A program made the translations under genes and the position numbers. From Lachnospiraceae bacterium (GTDB lineage: Bacteria > Bacillota > Clostridia > Lachnospirales > Lachnospiraceae): a stretch of DNA of 64,000 nucleotides. Below the pieces are notes generated by a model. That model did not search any database, was not told the origin of the DNA, and saw only the letters and a list, made by a program, of their open reading frames with translations. This document shows, in pieces, positions 60,826-64,000 of the stretch. Location: contig QOUV01000008.1 in the NCBI GenBank assembly GCA_003862155.1, positions 1 to 64,000 on the forward strand. The letters are read 5' to 3'. Every line of letters begins with the position of its first letter. The stretch's first letter is position 1.

Positions 60826-61916
60826 TATTTGAAGAATTTGCATTCGCCTCCACCAAACTGTTCTCGAGAGGCAGAAAGAGAAAACTGCTAAAGATTTTTT
60901 CAGATGTAAATGGATTTTTAAATGCATCCGACAAAAAAATACTCGCATTTGACATCATTGATGAAAAAGAGCTTTTCGCCTTCAAAGACGAGCTGAAAAG
61001 CCCTGCTTTAAAAGAAAGCTTCCGGAGGTTTTCAGATAAGGGCTTTGATCTCGTGATGAATTACCAGAGCGGATTTCCAGAGACTCTTAAGTATATACAT
61101 GAGGATCCGGTCGCACTTTTCTACTGTGGAACTCTGCCTGAACCTGAAGAAAAGGTCGTCGCGATGGTTGGCGCAAGGCGCTGCTCTGCTTACGGACGGG
61201 TAATGGCTGGAAATATCGCAGAGTGTCTTGCAAAGTCAGGCTACTCTGTAGTCAGCGGAATGGCCTATGGAATCGACGCCTATTCTCATCGCGGCGCATT
61301 AGACGGAGGAGGAAAGACCTACGCGTTTTTAGGATGTGGACTCGATATCTGCTATCCGGAGTCGAACAGGACTCTCTACAGAGATATCCCCAAAGGCGGA
61401 GCCGTTTTTTCAGAATATGCACCGGGGACCCAGCCCCTTGCAGCATATTTTCCAGACAGAAACAGGCTTATCAGCGGGCTTTCAAAGGCAGTATGTGTGA
61501 TAGAGGCCAGGGAGAAGTCCGGAAGTCTTATCACAGCGGACTTTGCTCTCGACCAGGGAAGGGACGTCTATGCACTTCCTGGAAAAGTAACAGACCCATT
61601 AAGCTGTGGCTGTAACAGGCTTATCGCCCAGGGAGCCGGGATCGTTACCTCACCTGAAGCTCTCGCCTGCGAACTCGAATTCGGCCCCCATGCCGCAGAA
61701 CTTTCTGTGAATCAGATTAGCGAAAAAACTCCTGATCTTGCGGCAGATGAGCTTAAAGTATTTAAGTCGTTTGATTTTAATGCGAAAGGTATCGATGAAG
61801 TGCAGGACGAATGCGGACTTACCCTGCTCGAACTCCTTGGGATAGTATCCTCTCTCTGCCAGAAAGGATACTTGAGGGAAGTGTTTTTAAATCACTATGT
61901 AAGAAATAAAATCTGA
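60822..61916 (+). CDS. dprA: DNA processing protein DprA
   Basis: A 364-residue DprA (Smf), which loads RecA on incoming single-stranded DNA during transformation. After an N-terminal SAM-like part, the Rossmann-like core shows VAMVGARRCSAYGRVMAGNI, SVVSGMAYGIDAYSHRGAL and YAFLGCGLDICYPESNRTLY. YFPDRNRLISGLSKAVCVIE and SGSLITADFALDQGRDVYAL follow. A C-terminal winged-helix segment (about 315-360) completes it. It is coupled to comM by ATGA and ends 3 bp before the converging DUF5662 gene. Confidence 0.96.
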   Translation: MIFEEFAFASTKLFSRGRKRKLLKIFSDVNGFLNASDKKILAFDIIDEKELFAFKDELKSPALKESFRRFSDKGFDLVMNYQSGFPETLKYIHEDPVALFYCGTLPEPEEKVVAMVGARRCSAYGRVMAGNIAECLAKSGYSVVSGMAYGIDAYSHRGALDGGGKTYAFLGCGLDICYPESNRTLYRDIPKGGAVFSEYAPGTQPLAAYFPDRNRLISGLSKAVCVIEAREKSGSLITADFALDQGRDVYALPGKVTDPLSCGCNRLIAQGAGIVTSPEALACELEFGPHAAELSVNQISEKTPDLAADELKVFKSFDFNAKGIDEVQDECGLTLLELLGIVSSLCQKGYLREVFLNHYVRNKI

Positions 61917-61919
61917 GTA

Positions 61920-62492
61920 TTACGAGATGCTTTGATGTTTTTTATGTTTTTTCAGGACAAATTCCCTGATGTAGGCAAAGGTCGCTTCCTCGCCCTTCTC
62001 TGCGTTCATCTTCAGAAGCTTTGAGAGCAGTGCGTCACTTTCCGGGTGGATCAGGTAGTGCCCGTGCCCCTTCAGATAGTACTTATAAGCTGCATCATCG
62101 GTATATTTGTCACCGAGATAGTTTTTGCTGGCGGAAATCCTGTCTATAAACATCTCTACAACGTATTTTACGGGCATCTTCATGCCGATAAGCGGATATT
62201 CGCCGGGCTTGGAATCCACATTGTAGTCGATCCAGTACTCGTAGTGGTGCTTGTTTCTGCCTTTGTGATGGAGCCATGCGGTAGAGAGACCTGTCGCTTC
62301 GCGCTCCGCGTTATTCGGGCTTCTGGTGCCCTGATAGTACTTAGCTCCGACCCTGAACTCTGTCCAGGAGTACTTCGAAAGGTCGTGCAGCAGGCCCTGC
62401 CTGTAAAGTCCCACTTTAAAGCAGCCTTTCATGACTAAGTGCCGGTGATGTGTGATCGTCTTGAAATGTAAAAAAGCTTTCTTTAAACTCAT
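61920..62492 (-). CDS. DUF5662 family protein
   Basis: A 190-residue protein of the DUF5662 (catalase-like/HD-like helical) family common in Clostridia. His-rich conserved stretches are KTITHHRHLVMKGCF, RQGLLHDLSKYSWTEF, WLHHKGRNKHHYEYWIDY and MPVKYVVEMFIDRISASKNY. The HHxxxK and HDLSK patterns suggest a metal-binding helical bundle; the function is unknown. ATG at 62492 is preferred (MSLKKAFLHFK); the in-frame ATG at 62525 would overlap the upstream gene. It converges with dprA without a clear terminator. Confidence 0.8.
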   Translation of the reverse strand: MSLKKAFLHFKTITHHRHLVMKGCFKVGLYRQGLLHDLSKYSWTEFRVGAKYYQGTRSPNNAEREATGLSTAWLHHKGRNKHHYEYWIDYNVDSKPGEYPLIGMKMPVKYVVEMFIDRISASKNYLGDKYTDDAAYKYYLKGHGHYLIHPESDALLSKLLKMNAEKGEEATFAYIREFVLKKHKKHQSIS

Positions 62493-62493
62493 A

Positions 62494-64000
62494 TTACCTA
62501 CCTGCAAGGATAGATACCGTGCCACCTGGAACGGTTATTTCGTCCTCATTACACAGAATTGGATTTTCATAGAAGGCCTCTTCCCCGGTATTTGCACACA
62601 GATACCATTTTCTTGAGTCTTTAAGCCCAGGGAGAGCATACGTCCTGTCCTCATAGTAGAAGTTCATAAGGACCATCACATCCTCTGAGTCTTTAGATAC
62701 ATAAGCTCCGGCATAGAGGATGCCGAGGCCCTTCTTCTCGGGGCCGATGCCCATGATCCACGGCTCTCTGTCGTGGTACGAAAGATCAGGAAGACCGCAG
62801 CCAATGTAGTCGCACTGCTTCATAGGAAGAGCGCTCCTTATTGCGGGATGGTCACTCCTGAATTTTATAAGCTGCTTTACAAACTCACGCAGGTATCTGG
62901 CATCTTTTTTGTTTGAAAACTGTGCCCAGCCAACCGGGTTATCCTGTCCGTACGGGTTGTTATTTCCCTCCGCTGAATTTAATGACTCATCGCCTTCAGT
63001 GATAAGCGGTATTCCCTGGGAGAGCATCAGAAGAGCAAAATCCGACCTGATGCAGACAAGCCTCTTTCGATTGACATTGCGGCTGTTCGTCCTGCCCTCG
63101 TATCCGTGGTTTGAGCTGCAGTTGTAGTTGCTTCCGTCGCGGTTTTCCTCGCCATTGGCTTCATTGTGCTTTTCACCGTAACTGTACGCATCTAAAAGGG
63201 TAAAACCTGTCTTTTCAGCCGTATAATTTACAAAGCCAAACTTCTTTCCCTGTTTTCTCATCTGGTTTGCAAGCTCTGCTACAGAGCCGTCCATATGATT
63301 TTCAAGCCGCCTCAGAGGATAGATGAAATCGTCGTTGTAGTAAAAAAATCTCTTGTGCTGCTCGTGTGACAGGTCTCTCTCATCAACTCTGTCGTAGAAG
63401 ATCTTTACATCTGAAAGCTTAGGGTGAGACAGCAGATACTTTATCGGAAGTCCCTCACCGATAAGGTGAAAACCGTCGACCTTGTATCTCATATGCCACC
63501 AGATTAAAATATTTGAAATAAATCTCGGATTGTTTATTATTTTTTCGGAAGTGAAAGAAAATTCGAGAAGAATCTCCATCCCGGCCCTGTGGACTGCATT
63601 TACAAGAGTATCCATTCCCTTCTGCGGGTCTGATCCGAAATATGACGCCTTCGGCGCAAAATAGGAGGCATCCCCGTAACCCCAGTAATTGACTCCAAAA
63701 GGCTCTGAAGTAACTTCCCCTACTGTATCGTCAGGCTCTGTGACCTTGTATGAATGGTATCTGATCTCTTCGAAGTCATAGACAGGCATTAATAGAAGCG
63801 ACGTGATTCCGAGCTCCTTCAGATACGGCAGTTTTTTTATAATGCCTTTGTAGTTGCCACGGGCTGAAGCCGGAAGTCCGTTCTGCTCTGTAAATCCCCT
63901 GACATGGAGCTTGTAGATTACCATATCCTCCGGGGAAACTGCCGTAAGCTTCTCAGAAAAATCAGCACAGCACTCGCCCACACAGCCGTAGACATCAAAA
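62494..64000 (-). CDS. GH13 glycogen debranching-like protein, catalytic residues altered (partial)
   Basis: About 501 codons are visible; the frame stays open to the window end, so the N-terminus is missing. GlgX/isoamylase similarity is clear in VIYKLHVRGFTEQNGLPAS, GNYKGIIKKLPYLKELGITS, PFGVNYWGYGDASYFAPKAS, LSQGIPLITEGDES and GNNNPYGQDNPVGW, with a C-terminal beta domain. The GH13 regions are altered: region I (normally DVVYNH) reads EFSFTS, region II (DGFRFD) reads DGFHLI so the nucleophile Asp is absent, and region III lacks a recognisable Glu. It may be a non-catalytic glucan-binding protein. Confidence 0.8.
   Translation of the reverse strand, partial: FDVYGCVGECCADFSEKLTAVSPEDMVIYKLHVRGFTEQNGLPASARGNYKGIIKKLPYLKELGITSLLLMPVYDFEEIRYHSYKVTEPDDTVGEVTSEPFGVNYWGYGDASYFAPKASYFGSDPQKGMDTLVNAVHRAGMEILLEFSFTSEKIINNPRFISNILIWWHMRYKVDGFHLIGEGLPIKYLLSHPKLSDVKIFYDRVDERDLSHEQHKRFFYYNDDFIYPLRRLENHMDGSVAELANQMRKQGKKFGFVNYTAEKTGFTLLDAYSYGEKHNEANGEENRDGSNYNCSSNHGYEGRTNSRNVNRKRLVCIRSDFALLMLSQGIPLITEGDESLNSAEGNNNPYGQDNPVGWAQFSNKKDARYLREFVKQLIKFRSDHPAIRSALPMKQCDYIGCGLPDLSYHDREPWIMGIGPEKKGLGILYAGAYVSKDSEDVMVLMNFYYEDRTYALPGLKDSRKWYLCANTGEEAFYENPILCNEDEITVPGGTVSILAGR

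Overview
The window reads as a chromosomal segment of a motile, low-to-moderate GC Gram-positive anaerobe, most likely a Lachnospiraceae member (Butyrivibrio/Roseburia/Lachnospira-like). The reasons are PolC, CodY, CheC/CheD/FliY-type chemotaxis, the MEP isoprenoid genes and the sequence character of the accessory proteins. The genus cannot be fixed from this sequence alone. No rRNA, tRNA, insertion sequence, prophage or CRISPR array was seen.

Almost everything lies on the minus strand, so transcription runs from high to low coordinates. From right to left: a GH13-like protein cut by the window end and a DUF5662 protein (61920-64000, minus). Then comM and dprA (59296-61916, plus), the only plus-strand genes, diverging from topA (minus). 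Then codY, followed by one very long flagellar/chemotaxis cluster (about 56.0 to 16.3 kb). Its order is flgB-flgC-fliE-fliF-fliG-fliH-fliI-fliJ-motE-like, a giant glycosyltransferase, fliK-flgE, a 118-bp tandem-repeat array, a small flagellar gene, flgD, a terminator, motA-motB-fliL-fliM-fliY-cheY-fliO-fliP-fliQ-fliR-flhB-flhA-flhF-flhG-pilZ-cheB-cheA-cheW-cheC-cheD-orf-fliA-fapA-orf-DUF6115-mltG-like. Then rpsB-tsf with its own promoter and leader, a polysaccharide deacetylase and a bactofilin. Then pyrH-frr-uppS-cdsA-dxr-rseP-ispG-polC, and a tail of larB, 5-formyl-THF cyclo-ligase, a degenerate cobU-like gene and a ferredoxin remnant.

This is the ancient Firmicutes supercluster also known from Bacillus (dprA-topA-...-codY-fla/che-rpsB-tsf-pyrH-frr-uppS-cdsA-dxr-rasP-...-polC), with lineage-specific insertions and rearrangements. 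The cluster encodes the hook-basal body, export apparatus, switch, stator, most of the chemotaxis core (no cheR or receptor gene is here) and sigma-28. Filament, hook-junction and cap genes (fliC, fliD, flgK, flgL) are not in the window and must lie elsewhere.

The points most worth a second look are: the glycosyltransferase/methyltransferase/glycosyltransferase/TPR fusion inside the flagellar operon; the CTTCG-rich 118-bp array at a flgE/flgD order switch; a CheB whose receiver has lost its phospho-acceptor Asp; a codY promoter with a CodY-box-like sequence between -35 and -10; the rpsB leader with a palindrome over the -10 and a terminator-like hairpin; a terminator-like hairpin directly abutting the comM start codon; and a GH13 protein that appears to have lost its catalytic residues.
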